From contig NZ_JARZAE010000004.1 in assembly GCF_029892095.1 (NCBI RefSeq), forward strand, positions 3,286,001 to 3,350,000: a stretch of 64,000 bases of DNA. The letters run 5' to 3'. A model generated the notes under the pieces. The model saw only the letters and a list, made by a program, of their open reading frames with translations. It was not told the DNA's origin and did not search any database. Positions 18,996 to 26,623 of this stretch are shown in pieces. Numbering within the stretch: position 1 is the first letter of the stretch; each line of letters opens with the position of its first letter. The DNA comes from Kitasatospora sp. MAP12-44. Lineage in GTDB: Bacteria > Actinomycetota > Actinomycetes > Streptomycetales > Streptomycetaceae. The position numbers were made by a program, and so were the translations under genes.

Positions 18996-19433
18996 ATGTC
19001 GCTCTACGCCGCGTACGCCACCAATCTCGATGCCCGGCAGATGAGCCGGCGCGCCCCCCACTCGCCGCTGCGCGGCACCGGCTGGCTGGACGGCTGGCGG
19101 CTGACCTTCGGCGGCGAACACCTCGGCTGGGAGGGCTCGCTGGCCACCGTGGTCGAGGACGAGAAGGAGCAGGTCTTCGTCTCGCTCTACGACGTGGCGC
19201 CGATGGACGAGGACGGCCTGGACCGCTGGGAGGGCCTGCAGCTCGGCATCTACCGCAAGGTCCGGCTGCGCGCGCACACCCTGGACGGCGACATCCCGGT
19301 CTGGACGTACGTCCTGAACGACTACGAGGGCGGCCTGCCCGCCGCCCGCTACCTGGGCCTGATCGCGGACGCCGCGGAGAGCGCCGGCGCGCCCCACGAC
19401 TACGTACTCGACCTGCGGCGACGCCCCTGCTGA
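18996..19433 (+). CDS. Gamma-glutamylcyclotransferase-fold protein
   Basis: A 145-residue cytoplasmic protein. It opens MSLYAAYATNLDARQMSRRA, a variant of the YGSNxxxxqm loop that binds substrate in the cyclotransferase (BtrG/GGCT) fold, and ends with YEGGLPAARYLGLIADAAE, the usual C-terminal helix of the fold. The residue DVAPMDEDGLDRWEGL segment corresponds to the region around the catalytic Glu. The family includes enzymes that release pyroglutamate from gamma-glutamyl amines or peptides; the substrate here is unknown. It is divergent from the Lpd-like gene and lies upstream of pnp, with its own promoter implied by the 127-nt gap to pnp. Confidence 0.82.
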   Translation: MSLYAAYATNLDARQMSRRAPHSPLRGTGWLDGWRLTFGGEHLGWEGSLATVVEDEKEQVFVSLYDVAPMDEDGLDRWEGLQLGIYRKVRLRAHTLDGDIPVWTYVLNDYEGGLPAARYLGLIADAAESAGAPHDYVLDLRRRPC

Positions 19434-19524
19434 AGGATCCTCCGAAGCGAGGCCCGCAAATCCTGCCGTTGCTGGTGTTTTTAGGTCATCCGGGTAACGA
19501 TCCGGCATGGCCTGACGGGCTGGT

Positions 19525-19536
19525 CTACGCGCGTAG
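19525..19536. promoter_or_regulatory. Nucleoside-operator palindrome upstream of pnp
   Basis: Perfect CTACGCGCGTAG, 24 nt before the pnp start. A TATCCT box at 19549-19554 would be the -10 element, which places this palindrome over the -35 region, a position suited to repression. The same word recurs upstream of deoC and add and, in variants, of deoA and bmpA. Confidence 0.75.
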
Positions 19537-19560
19537 GAATTTCTTGTCTATCCTCACCTT

Positions 19561-20397
19561 GTGAACGCATCTCCTCAGTCCGCCGTGACCGCCGACCCCT
19601 ATGCCGCCGCTCAGGCCGCCGCTGCCCGCCTGCGCGAGCTGACCGGTGCCGAGCGCCACGACGTCGCCCTGGTGATGGGCTCCGGCTGGCTGCCCGCCGC
19701 CGACGCCCTGGGCGAGACCCTGGCCGAGTTCCCGGCCACCGACCTGCCGGGCTTCCCCGCCCCCGCCGTCGCCGGCCACTCCGGCAAGATCCGCTCGGTG
19801 CGGATCTCCGGCGGTGACAGCGACGGCAAGCTCGCGCTGATCTTCCTCGGCCGCAACCACTACTACGAGGGCCACGGCGTGGCCACCGTGGTGCACGGCG
19901 TCCGCACCGCCACCGCCGCGGGCTGCAAGACCGTCGTGCTGACCAACGGCTGCGGCGGCCTGCGCGAGGGCTGGGTGCCCGGCCAGCCGGTGCTGATCCG
20001 CGATCACATCAACCTGACCGCGGACTCCCCGATCGTCGGCGCCAACTTCGTCGACCTCACCGACCTGTACTCGCCGCGGCTGCGCACGCTCTGCAAGGAG
20101 GTGGACCCGAGCCTCGACGAGGCCGTCTACGTCCAGTTCCGCGGCCCGCACTACGAGACCCCGGCCGAGGTCAACATGGCCCGGGTGATCGGCGGCGAGC
20201 TGGTCGGCATGTCCACCACGCTGGAGGCGATCGCCGCCCGCGAGGCCGGCGCCGAGGTGCTGGGCATCTCGCTGGTGACCAACCTGGCCGCCGGCATGAC
20301 CGGCGAGCCGCTCAACCACGCCGAGGTGCTGGAGGCCGGCAAGGCCTCCGCCGAGCGGATGGGCGCGCTGCTCGCGAAGGTCCTCGAACGGATCTGA
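19561..20397 (+). CDS. Purine nucleoside phosphorylase
   Basis: Cleaves purine (deoxy)ribonucleosides with phosphate to the free base and (deoxy)ribose 1-phosphate. The 278-residue protein has the trimeric PNP signature: the phosphate site GSGWL and AGHSGKI, then [30 protein letters not shown] and the purine-site [22 protein letters not shown] 19561 begins 7 nt after the last base of a TATCCT box, with no Shine-Dalgarno, so a leaderless mRNA is likely. The next gene, a phosphosugar mutase, could convert the ribose 1-phosphate to the 5-phosphate, although a strong hairpin lies between the two genes. Confidence 0.93.
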   Translation: MNASPQSAVTADPYAAAQAAAARLRELTGAERHDVALVMGSGWLPAADALGETLAEFPATDLPGFPAPAVAGHSGKIRSVRISGGDSDGKLALIFLGRNHYYEGHGVATVVHGVRTATAAGCKTVVLTNGCGGLREGWVPGQPVLIRDHINLTADSPIVGANFVDLTDLYSPRLRTLCKEVDPSLDEAVYVQFRGPHYETPAEVNMARVIGGELVGMSTTLEAIAAREAGAEVLGISLVTNLAAGMTGEPLNHAEVLEAGKASAERMGALLAKVLERI

Positions 20398-20408
20398 CGC
20401 GCTGAACG

Positions 20409-20440
20409 GGGGGCCCGAGTCGGCACTGGCTCGGGCCCCC
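20409..20440 (+). terminator. Hairpin between pnp and the phosphosugar mutase gene
   Basis: GGGGGCCCGAG (20409-20419) pairs with CTCGGGCCCCC (20430-20440) around a 10-nt loop, an 11-bp GC-rich stem that starts 12 nt past the pnp stop. It probably ends or reduces transcription into the mutase gene. Confidence 0.8.
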
Positions 20441-20538
20441 AGCTCTTCGCCCCGTCTGCCCCTCCCCGGCCCACCCCTCCCCGGCCCTCCCCGGCCGCCC
20501 TGCCCGCACCAACCGACCGTCCACCGGAGATTCCCACC

Positions 20539-22203
20539 ATGGCTCAGGCAAGCACCCCCGACCTCATCACCCGGGCGCAGCAGTGGCTGGCCGAGGACCC
20601 CGACCCGCAGACCCGCGCCGAGCTGGCCGCCCTGCTGGCCGGACCGGACGAGGCCGCGCTGGCCGAGCGCTTCGCCGACCGGCTGCAGTTCGGCACCGCG
20701 GGGCTGCGCGGCGAGCTGGGCGCGGGACCGATGCGGATGAACCGCTCGGTGGTGATCCGGGCCGCCGCCGGCCTGGCCGCGTACGTGCGCGCCGCCGGTG
20801 AGGGCGATCTGGTGGTGGTCGGCTACGACGCCCGGCACAAGTCGTACGACTTCGCCCGCGACACCGCCGCCGTGATGGTCGGCGCCGGCCTGCGCGCCGC
20901 GCTGCTGCCGCACCCGCTGCCCACGCCCGTGCTGGCCTTCGCGATCCGCCACCTGGGCGCCGCGGCCGGCGTGATGGTGACCGCCAGCCACAACCCGCCG
21001 CAGGACAACGGCTACAAGGTCTACCTCGGCGACGGCTCGCAGATCGTGCCGCCCGCGGACGCACAGATCGCCGCCGAGATCGACGCGGTGGCCTCGCTGG
21101 CCGACGTCCCGCTGGCCGCCGAGGGCTGGCAGGTGCTCGACCAGCAGGTGGTGGACGCCTATCTGGCGCGCGCGCTGACCGTCGTCGACCCGGCCGGTCC
21201 GCGCGACCTCGACGTGGTCTACACCCCGCTGCACGGGGTCGGCCGGGACGTCCTGGTCGCCGCGTTCGCGCGGGCCGGCTTCCCGGCACCGACCGTGGTC
21301 GCCGAACAGGCCGAGCCGGACCCGGACTTCCCCACCGTGGCCTTCCCCAACCCGGAGGAGCCCGGCGCGATGGACCTGGCCTTCGCCACCGCCGCGGCCG
21401 TCGGCCCGGACCTGGTGATCGCCAACGACCCGGACGCCGACCGCTGCGCGGTGGCCGTGCCCGACGCGTCGTCCCCCGTCGGGTGGCGGATGCTGCGCGG
21501 CGACGAGGTCGGCGCGCTGCTGGGCGCCGCACTGGTCGCGCAGGGCGCCAAGGGCACCTTCGCCACCACCATCGTCTCCTCCACCCTGCTCGGCCGGATC
21601 GCCGCCGCGGCCGGCCTGCCGTACGGCGAGACGCTGACCGGCTTCAAGTGGATCTCCCGCGCCGAGGGCCTGCGCTACGGCTACGAGGAGGCGCTCGGCT
21701 ACTGCGTCGACCCGGACGGCGTGCGCGACAAGGACGGCGTCACCGCCGCCCTGGTGATCGCCGAACTGGCCGCCGACCTCAAGCGGTCCGGCCGCACCCT
21801 GACCGACCTGCTGGACGAGCTGGCGCTGGCGCACGGCCTGCACGCCACCGACCAGCTCTCGGCCCGGGTCGAGGACCTCTCGCTGATCGCGGACGCCATG
21901 GCCCGCCTGCGTGAGCAGCCGCCGACCGTCCTGGCCGGCCTGCGCGTGGACCGCGCGGACGACCTGGCGACCGGCTCGCCCGAGCTGCCGCCCACCGACG
22001 GCCTGCGCTACTACCTCAGCGGCGAGGCGGTGCGTGCGGCCCGGATCGTGGTGCGCCCGTCCGGGACCGAGCCGAAGATCAAGTGCTACCTGGAGGTCGT
22101 CCTCCCGGTGGCGTCGGCCGCCGACCTCGCCCCGGCCCGCACGCGGGCCGCCGAGCTGCTCGCCGCGATCAAGCGGGATCTCGCGGTGGCGGCCGGCATC
22201 TGA
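20539..22203 (+). CDS. Phosphosugar mutase (phosphoglucomutase / phosphomannomutase family)
   Basis: A 554-residue alpha-D-phosphohexomutase. The four domains are marked by the catalytic phosphoserine loop TASHNPPQDNGYK (Ser150), the metal-binding loop NDPDADRCAV (about 300), the sugar loop GEEAL-equivalent YGYEEALGYC (about 390), and the phosphate loop RPSGTEPKIKCYLEV near the C-terminus. The N-terminal FGTAGLRGELGAGPMRMN is typical of the long bacterial PgmA/ManB subfamily, some members of which act on ribose or deoxyribose phosphates. Its position right after purine nucleoside phosphorylase makes a phosphopentomutase-like role attractive, but sequence alone cannot settle the substrate. GGAG precedes ATG 20539. 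Confidence 0.9.
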   Translation: MAQASTPDLITRAQQWLAEDPDPQTRAELAALLAGPDEAALAERFADRLQFGTAGLRGELGAGPMRMNRSVVIRAAAGLAAYVRAAGEGDLVVVGYDARHKSYDFARDTAAVMVGAGLRAALLPHPLPTPVLAFAIRHLGAAAGVMVTASHNPPQDNGYKVYLGDGSQIVPPADAQIAAEIDAVASLADVPLAAEGWQVLDQQVVDAYLARALTVVDPAGPRDLDVVYTPLHGVGRDVLVAAFARAGFPAPTVVAEQAEPDPDFPTVAFPNPEEPGAMDLAFATAAAVGPDLVIANDPDADRCAVAVPDASSPVGWRMLRGDEVGALLGAALVAQGAKGTFATTIVSSTLLGRIAAAAGLPYGETLTGFKWISRAEGLRYGYEEALGYCVDPDGVRDKDGVTAALVIAELAADLKRSGRTLTDLLDELALAHGLHATDQLSARVEDLSLIADAMARLREQPPTVLAGLRVDRADDLATGSPELPPTDGLRYYLSGEAVRAARIVVRPSGTEPKIKCYLEVVLPVASAADLAPARTRAAELLAAIKRDLAVAAGI

Positions 22204-22228
22204 CGGCTGCGCCGCAGGGCACGTCACC

Positions 22229-22267
22229 ACGACGGCCGCCGACCCGGGGGGGGTCGGCGGCCGTCGT
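22229..22267. terminator. Strong bidirectional terminator after the phosphosugar mutase gene
   Basis: Seventeen bases at 22229-22245 pair perfectly with 22251-22267 around GGGGG. It lies between the convergent mutase and PH-domain genes and would serve both strands. Confidence 0.88.
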
Positions 22268-22290
22268 CTACTTCTTCTCCGGTGCTGCTC

Positions 22291-22947
22291 TCAGGCGGCG
22301 ACGATGGCGATCAGCGCCACCAGGCCGGCCAGCGTCGGCGCGATCACCCACCAGCACCAGGTCACCACGACCTCGCCCTTGGCGGTGGGCCGGTCGGAGT
22401 TGTCCCGCACCGACTCCTTGAGCACGTCGACCACCTGGTCGGACCACGCCCGGGTGGGGTCGGGGGCGCCGGGGATCGCACCGCGGGCCACCCGGACGAC
22501 CCGGTCGTCGGCCATCGCCCGGGAGGCCGTCCGGGTGGCCTTCTTGCGCTGGCGAAGCGAGACCGGGACGGCCCAGAGCTGGTACCTCTTGCCGCCCGCC
22601 GTGAGCTCGGCCGAGTAGGCCGAACGCAGGCCCTCGACCTGCGCCCACGGGACGAGGATGGTGCGCAGCGGGTTGCGGACCAGCATCCGGTCCCGGTTGG
22701 TGTACACGGCCGGGCGCAGCGTGTAGGCGATCACCGGGAACGCGAACACGGGCGCGGCGGCCAGCGCGATCCAGGGCGTCTTGCCCGAGCTGGAGATCAT
22801 GGCGTCGACAATCAGCCAACCGGCGATCACGAGCAGCAGTACGCCGGAGATCATGCCGGGGGTCGAGCGGAAGACGTTGTCTGCGTACTTCGGCTCGGCG
22901 GCGGGGGCGGCAGAGCCGGGGTCGGGCGTGCCGTCGGATTCGGTCAT
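22291..22947 (-). CDS. PH domain-containing membrane protein
   Basis: A 218-residue protein with a disordered acidic N-terminus (about 1-25), two hydrophobic segments close together (ISGVLLLVIAGWLIVDAMI and WIALAAAPVFAFPVIAYTL), a bacterial PH-like domain (about 80-135, including VYTNRDRMLVRNPLRTILVPW and the terminal LWAVPVSLRQR) and a C-terminal membrane segment (WVIAPTLAGLVALIAIV). This is the layout of actinobacterial bPH-family proteins of unknown role. It is convergent with the mutase gene across a terminator and marks the left edge of the accessory island. Confidence 0.8.
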   Translation of the reverse strand: MTESDGTPDPGSAAPAAEPKYADNVFRSTPGMISGVLLLVIAGWLIVDAMISSSGKTPWIALAAAPVFAFPVIAYTLRPAVYTNRDRMLVRNPLRTILVPWAQVEGLRSAYSAELTAGGKRYQLWAVPVSLRQRKKATRTASRAMADDRVVRVARGAIPGAPDPTRAWSDQVVDVLKESVRDNSDRPTAKGEVVVTWCWWVIAPTLAGLVALIAIVAA

Positions 22948-23054
22948 GGGGTCGATTCTGCCGCATGACCCCCGGCTTCCCCGGAGTCACACCGATCACT
23001 TTTCGGCCTCGCCCGCCCGGGCCCCGTGCACGAGATGCGCCAGTAATTCTCCTT

Positions 23055-23279
23055 TCACCGCGCCGCCCCCTTCCTGATGACCGCCGCGAGCCGCCGGATC
23101 ACATCCGGCCGGGCGGCCCCCAGCTCCACCAGCACGATGCCCGTACACACCGCCCGCCAGTCGATGGCGAGGGACGGGAGCGTGATGCCCGCCGCCCGCA
23201 ACGCGTCGACCAACTCGGCCAGAGCGTCGGCGGCTTCCTTGCGCGGGTTGGCCATGGCACGGCCGAGGGGAGTACTCAT
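23055..23279 (-). CDS. Small hypothetical protein, third gene of a micro-operon
   Basis: A 74-residue protein starting MSTPLGRAMANPRKEAADAL, with amphipathic helices, one Cys and Trp (SLAIDWRAVCTGIVLVELGA), and a basic tail. AAGGAG lies six bases before the ATG, inside the upstream gene. The ATG overlaps the stop of that gene as ATGA, so translation is probably coupled. It resembles the small unknown proteins often found next to XRE/DUF397 pairs in Streptomyces. No function is known to me. Confidence 0.6.
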   Translation of the reverse strand: MSTPLGRAMANPRKEAADALAELVDALRAAGITLPSLAIDWRAVCTGIVLVELGAARPDVIRRLAAVIRKGAAR

Positions 23280-23509
23280 CTTCTGCTCCTTCGCAGGGCA
23301 CGTCGTTGGATCTTCCGGATGATCGGTTCGAGGACCGAGACGCTCGCCAGGACGGCGGCGCAGAACGTCAGCAGCCAGATCGGACTGCGGAGGCCATAAC
23401 GGCCCGCGTCGAGCGCGGCGACCGCCAGCGAGGCCAGGGCGGCACTGACGAGGAGGGAGAGGACGACTCCCAGGAGCAGGACGCGAACGCTCGGCGGGCG
23501 TCCGGTCAC
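23276..23509 (-). CDS. Small two-segment membrane protein, second gene of a micro-operon
   Basis: From GTG 23509 the product is 77 residues, VTGRPPSVRVLLLGVV at the front, with two predicted membrane segments (about 8-30 and 44-62) and a strongly basic C-terminus (IRKIQRRALRRSRR). GTG overlaps the upstream stop as GTGA and its own stop overlaps the next start as ATGA. A longer reading from 23620 would need a start deep inside the upstream gene and is unlikely. Function unknown; the membrane hairpin and basic tail are the only clues. Confidence 0.55.
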   Translation of the reverse strand: MTGRPPSVRVLLLGVVLSLLVSAALASLAVAALDAGRYGLRSPIWLLTFCAAVLASVSVLEPIIRKIQRRALRRSRR

Positions 23510-23817
23510 GACGCCGCCTTGGCGTTGTCGGAGTTGCAGCGCGAGTCGCCGTTTCGTCGTGCGTTCTTCTGGGCGAGCGTGGCGGGCGGCGGCCTCAGCC
23601 AGCGGGGATCCACTTCCCACTCAAGCCCGCCGCGCTCAGGACGCAGGTGGACCGTATCGCCGACCCGGTCCATGAACACCCCCACCCGTCCTGCCCGCGC
23701 ATCGAGGACGAGTTCACCCACCGCCGTCGGGCAGTAAGGCTCCGCCCCCGCCCGCTCTCGTGCAGGCCGAGTCATCGCATGGACGGGTACTTCGTTCTGC
23801 TGCTCAGCATTGGTCAT
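23506..23817 (-). CDS. Hypothetical protein, first gene of a micro-operon
   Basis: A 103-residue soluble protein. The central part, ELVLDARAGRVGVFMDRVGD followed by VHLRPERGGLEWEVDPRWLR, looks like a small beta-barrel and resembles Streptomyces unknowns found beside XRE/DUF397 genes. The N-terminus is polar. ATG 23817 is favoured (CGGAG upstream); GTG 23826 is possible. It is divergent from the XRE regulator across a relatively AT-rich 300-nt gap that must hold both promoters. Confidence 0.6.
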   Translation of the reverse strand: MTNAEQQNEVPVHAMTRPARERAGAEPYCPTAVGELVLDARAGRVGVFMDRVGDTVHLRPERGGLEWEVDPRWLRPPPATLAQKNARRNGDSRCNSDNAKAAS

Positions 23818-24117
23818 GGTCCGCACTCCGTGGGCTGCTGCGCTTACCTGAGGTGGGGCATGCCGGGACCGCCACCAGAGTCATCTGACGGCAGCTTCGG
23901 CCGACTGCACTGTGTGACCGTGCAGATACGGATAGCATGCACCAAAATCTTCGATTCGGTACTGCTCTTCGCGAAAATTTCTTTAGCGCTAGATGCGCGA
24001 GCCACAACGCGCTGTCACCACGCGGTCCGTGTCCGATATCGTCGGCAGCGTCGATGCCCCGACTCTGCACAGCAGGGGAGCAGTAAGGGCGTCACGGGCA
24101 ACCAAGGGAGCGGATAG
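23818..24117. other. Relatively AT-rich divergent promoter region of the accessory island
   Basis: About 300 nt without a gene between the micro-operon and the XRE regulator. The stretch 23920-24000 is clearly richer in A and T than the rest of the window (for example GCGAAAATTTCTTTAGCG near 23970). GGGAGCGGATAG just before 24118 gives the XRE gene its ribosome site. No palindrome long enough to call an operator was seen. Confidence 0.5.
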
Positions 24118-24987
24118 ATGGCAGGACCAGGCGACCTCGGTTCGCCGACACTGTGCCGCTTGAAGCTACGGCTCGAGCTCCGAGCCCTGCGCGAAGCCGC
24201 CAACATGACCGCCTCGCAGGTCGCGAAGACCGTCAAGTGGTCCACCGCGAAGATGACCCGCATGGAAACGGGCGACGGCTGGGTCCAGCCCACGGATGTC
24301 GAGGCCCTGTGCCGCCTGTACGACGCCGGTCCCGAACTGACCGAACTCCTCAGCTCCTACGCCCTGGTGACCAAGACGCATCGGGACCAGTGGAAGAGCA
24401 AGGAGTACCAGTCGATCATCCCGCCCGGATTCTCGGCCTACCTCGGACTTGAGGGCGCCGCCGCTCAAGTGCGCTCCTACGAATCCGAGTACGTGCCCGG
24501 CCTTCTCCAGACCGAGACCTACATGCGGGAGTTGCTTCGCCACGCCCGCCGCCCGCAGGACGAGGTCGATCGACTGGTGAAAATCCGTCTCGATCGCCAG
24601 ACGATTCTCAAGCGCGAGAGCGGTCCCACACAGCTCGCCGTCGTCATCAACGAGTCGGTGCTACGCCGCGTCATGGGCAGTCCGGACCTGATGCGCGACC
24701 AGCTGAACCACCTCGCGGACGTCGCAAGCACCCCCAACATCAAGCTCCAGATCGTGCCGTTCGCCGCCGGTTTTCACCCGGCCATGACCGGAGCGTTCAC
24801 CATGCTGACGTTCGAGGATCCCAAGGTCGGCCCGCTCATCCACCTCGAAGCCCTCAGCTCAACAACGGTGATAGACGACCGTGAGCGCGTCCGGCGGTAC
24901 GAGGAATCGTGGGCGGACCTGATCGCTACTGCCGCCAGCCGCGATGAATCCGTCCGCATCGTCACGCAAGCAGCCAAGGAGTTGTGA
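24118..24987 (+). CDS. XRE-family regulator with DUF5753 domain
   Basis: A 289-residue DNA-binding protein. Residues about 12-70 form a Cro/CI helix-turn-helix (LRALREAANMTASQVAKTVK, STAKMTRMETGDG). The rest, about 95-280, is the DUF5753 domain, with the usual landmarks YESEYVPGLLQTETYMRELL and RLDRQTIL. Dozens of these paralogues occur in each Streptomyces genome, usually next to a DUF397 protein, and a few such pairs have been shown to affect development or antibiotic production and to behave like toxin-antitoxin modules. The stop overlaps the DUF397 start, indicating coupled translation. Confidence 0.9.
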   Translation: MAGPGDLGSPTLCRLKLRLELRALREAANMTASQVAKTVKWSTAKMTRMETGDGWVQPTDVEALCRLYDAGPELTELLSSYALVTKTHRDQWKSKEYQSIIPPGFSAYLGLEGAAAQVRSYESEYVPGLLQTETYMRELLRHARRPQDEVDRLVKIRLDRQTILKRESGPTQLAVVINESVLRRVMGSPDLMRDQLNHLADVASTPNIKLQIVPFAAGFHPAMTGAFTMLTFEDPKVGPLIHLEALSSTTVIDDRERVRRYEESWADLIATAASRDESVRIVTQAAKEL

Positions 24988-25205
24988 TGCACCAGCCGCA
25001 TGACCGGGCCCCCGCCGCCCACGACCCCGCCTGGTTCAAGTCCAGCTACAGCAGCGAGCAGGGCGGCAACTGCATCGAAGGTGCCCGTCTCTCCACAGGC
25101 ATAGCCATCCGCGACTCGAAGGACAAGGCCGGCCCGAGCCTGGTCTTCAGCACCGCGGCCTGGCAGAGCCTGATCAACAGCATCAAGAGCGGCCGCCTGA
25201 CCTGA
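24987..25205 (+). CDS. DUF397 small protein paired with the XRE regulator
   Basis: A 72-residue protein with the DUF397 core WFKSSYSSEQGGNCIEGA, IAIRDSKDKAGPSLVFS and the C-terminal helix AWQSLINSIKSG. Family members bind or modulate the neighbouring XRE protein. AAGGAG inside the end of the upstream gene serves as ribosome site; ATG 24987 overlaps the upstream TGA by one base, and GTG 24984 is an alternative start overlapping by four. Confidence 0.88.
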   Translation: MHQPHDRAPAAHDPAWFKSSYSSEQGGNCIEGARLSTGIAIRDSKDKAGPSLVFSTAAWQSLINSIKSGRLT

Positions 25206-25360
25206 AGGCCCCGGTCGCGCGGGCAGCAAGCGCCGCAAGCTGCCCGACCTGCCGGATATCGGCCGCACCGGGACGCCGGCCGGCCTTCTTGCGGGGGGAT
25301 GCTGATACGGGGTGCTCTGCGCTGGTCACCCGCTCATTCTCCCGTGCGTGCATCACTCTC

Positions 25361-25387
25361 ATTTGTGCAGCAGGCTGCTGCACAAAT
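25361..25387. promoter_or_regulatory. 27-nt palindrome upstream of the YhcG-type nuclease gene
   Basis: ATTTGTGCAGCAG (25361-25373) and CTGCTGCACAAAT (25375-25387) pair perfectly around one G. It is 86 nt upstream of the nuclease start, in a 268-nt gap that otherwise shows no feature. Shape and position suit a dimeric repressor site; it is unlikely to be a terminator because the DUF397 stop is 155 nt away and the arms end in AT. Confidence 0.55.
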
Positions 25388-25473
25388 TGTTACCCATGAG
25401 TAACTTCACTCTTTCGAGGGGCTTGGCGTCAGTTCTCCCTCCGCCGAAATGACCGAGCATCACGCTGAGGCAT

Positions 25474-26553
25474 ATGACAGAGGAATTGGACACCACCGCG
25501 CGTATCCCGGCTCAGGAAGGCGGCGACCAGCCAACCGGCTATGTCGATCTTCTTCAGGACATCACGTCAGAGATCGCCACAGCGCAGACCCGAGTCCACC
25601 GGGCAGTGAACACCGAACTGATCTCGCACTACTGGCGAATCGGCAGCATCATCCTGGATCGCCGACAGCGGGAGGGCTGGGGAGCCAAGGTGGTCGAGCA
25701 ACTCTCCGTCGACCTACGCACCAACCTTCCCGGCCAACGGGGCTACTCGCGGCGCTCGCTCATCTACATGCAGAAGACCGCAGCCAGCTGGCCGGAGGGC
25801 ATCGAGAGGCAGGCCGTCTCCCAACTCCCCTGGGGCCACGTCATGATCCTGCTCGACTCCCTCAAGGACCGCCCCACCCGCGACTTCTACGCTCGCCAGG
25901 CCGTCCAGAACGGCTGGTCCCGCAACGTCCTCGTGCACCACATCGAGACCGGGCTGCACCTACGCCAAGGCATGGCGCTCACCAACTTCGACGCGACCGT
26001 TCCCGAGGGTTCGGACCTCCTCAAGGAGATCCTGAAGGATCCGTACCAGCTCGACTTCACCCGCCTCGGCACAGACCACGCCGAGCAGGATCTCGAAACC
26101 GCGCTGGTCGAGCACATCGTCCGGTTCCTGCAGGAACTCGGCGTCGGCTTCGCCTTCGTCGGGCGGCAGTATCAGCTCCAGGTCGGCAGCCAGGAGTTCA
26201 GGCTCGACCTGCTCTTCTACCACCTCCGCCTGCACCGCTACATCGTCATCGAGCTCAAGATCGGCCGCGCCGAGCCCGAGCACCTCGGCAAGCTCGGCTT
26301 CTACACAGCCGTGGTGGACGACAAGATCCGCGACCCCGAGCGCGACGACCCCACCCTCGGCATCCTGATCGCCGCCCACCGGGACGAGGAGGTCGTGCAG
26401 TACTCCCTGCGCAGCAGCAGCCAGCCCCTCGCCGTGACGACCTACCAGACCCTGCCCGCCGAGTTCCGCCCACTGCTGCCCACTCCCGAGCAACTGTCAC
26501 GGGTCACCCAGGAGGTTCTGGCGAAGCACTCCACCGCAACCGGCGCCGAGTAG
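25474..26553 (+). CDS. YhcG/DUF1016 family PDDEXK nuclease
   Basis: A 359-residue protein with the DUF1016 N-terminal helical domain (about 20-180: VNTELISHYWRIGSIILDRR, RGYSRRSLIYMQKTAASWPE, QLPWGHVMILLD) and a C-terminal PDDEXK nuclease domain. Catalytic residues are visible as Asp245 in FRLDLLFYH, then Glu260 and Lys262 in YIVIELKIGRAEP. Family members are predicted DNA-cleaving enzymes of mobile or defence-related regions. It has no methylase or specificity partner here. It is flanked by core genes and lies at the right end of the accessory island, with a 27-nt palindrome upstream that may control it. Confidence 0.88.
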   Translation: MTEELDTTARIPAQEGGDQPTGYVDLLQDITSEIATAQTRVHRAVNTELISHYWRIGSIILDRRQREGWGAKVVEQLSVDLRTNLPGQRGYSRRSLIYMQKTAASWPEGIERQAVSQLPWGHVMILLDSLKDRPTRDFYARQAVQNGWSRNVLVHHIETGLHLRQGMALTNFDATVPEGSDLLKEILKDPYQLDFTRLGTDHAEQDLETALVEHIVRFLQELGVGFAFVGRQYQLQVGSQEFRLDLLFYHLRLHRYIVIELKIGRAEPEHLGKLGFYTAVVDDKIRDPERDDPTLGILIAAHRDEEVVQYSLRSSSQPLAVTTYQTLPAEFRPLLPTPEQLSRVTQEVLAKHSTATGAE

Positions 26554-26598
26554 CCAGATCTCGTTCCCGCATCGAAGAGGGGGGCCGCTAGCGGACGG

Positions 26599-26610
26599 CT
26601 ACGCGCGTAG
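26599..26610. promoter_or_regulatory. Nucleoside-operator palindrome upstream of deoC
   Basis: Perfect CTACGCGCGTAG. It directly abuts a TATGCT box (26612-26617) likely to be the -10 element, so it would sit in the promoter spacer and block RNA polymerase when bound. Confidence 0.75.
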
Positions 26611-26623
26611 ATATGCTGCTGTG

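Noticed and set aside
19525..22230. A 901-residue minus-strand frame antisense to pnp and the phosphosugar mutase
   Set aside because: Shadow frame with Gly/Val/Arg bias; both genes on the other strand have clear active-site motifs.
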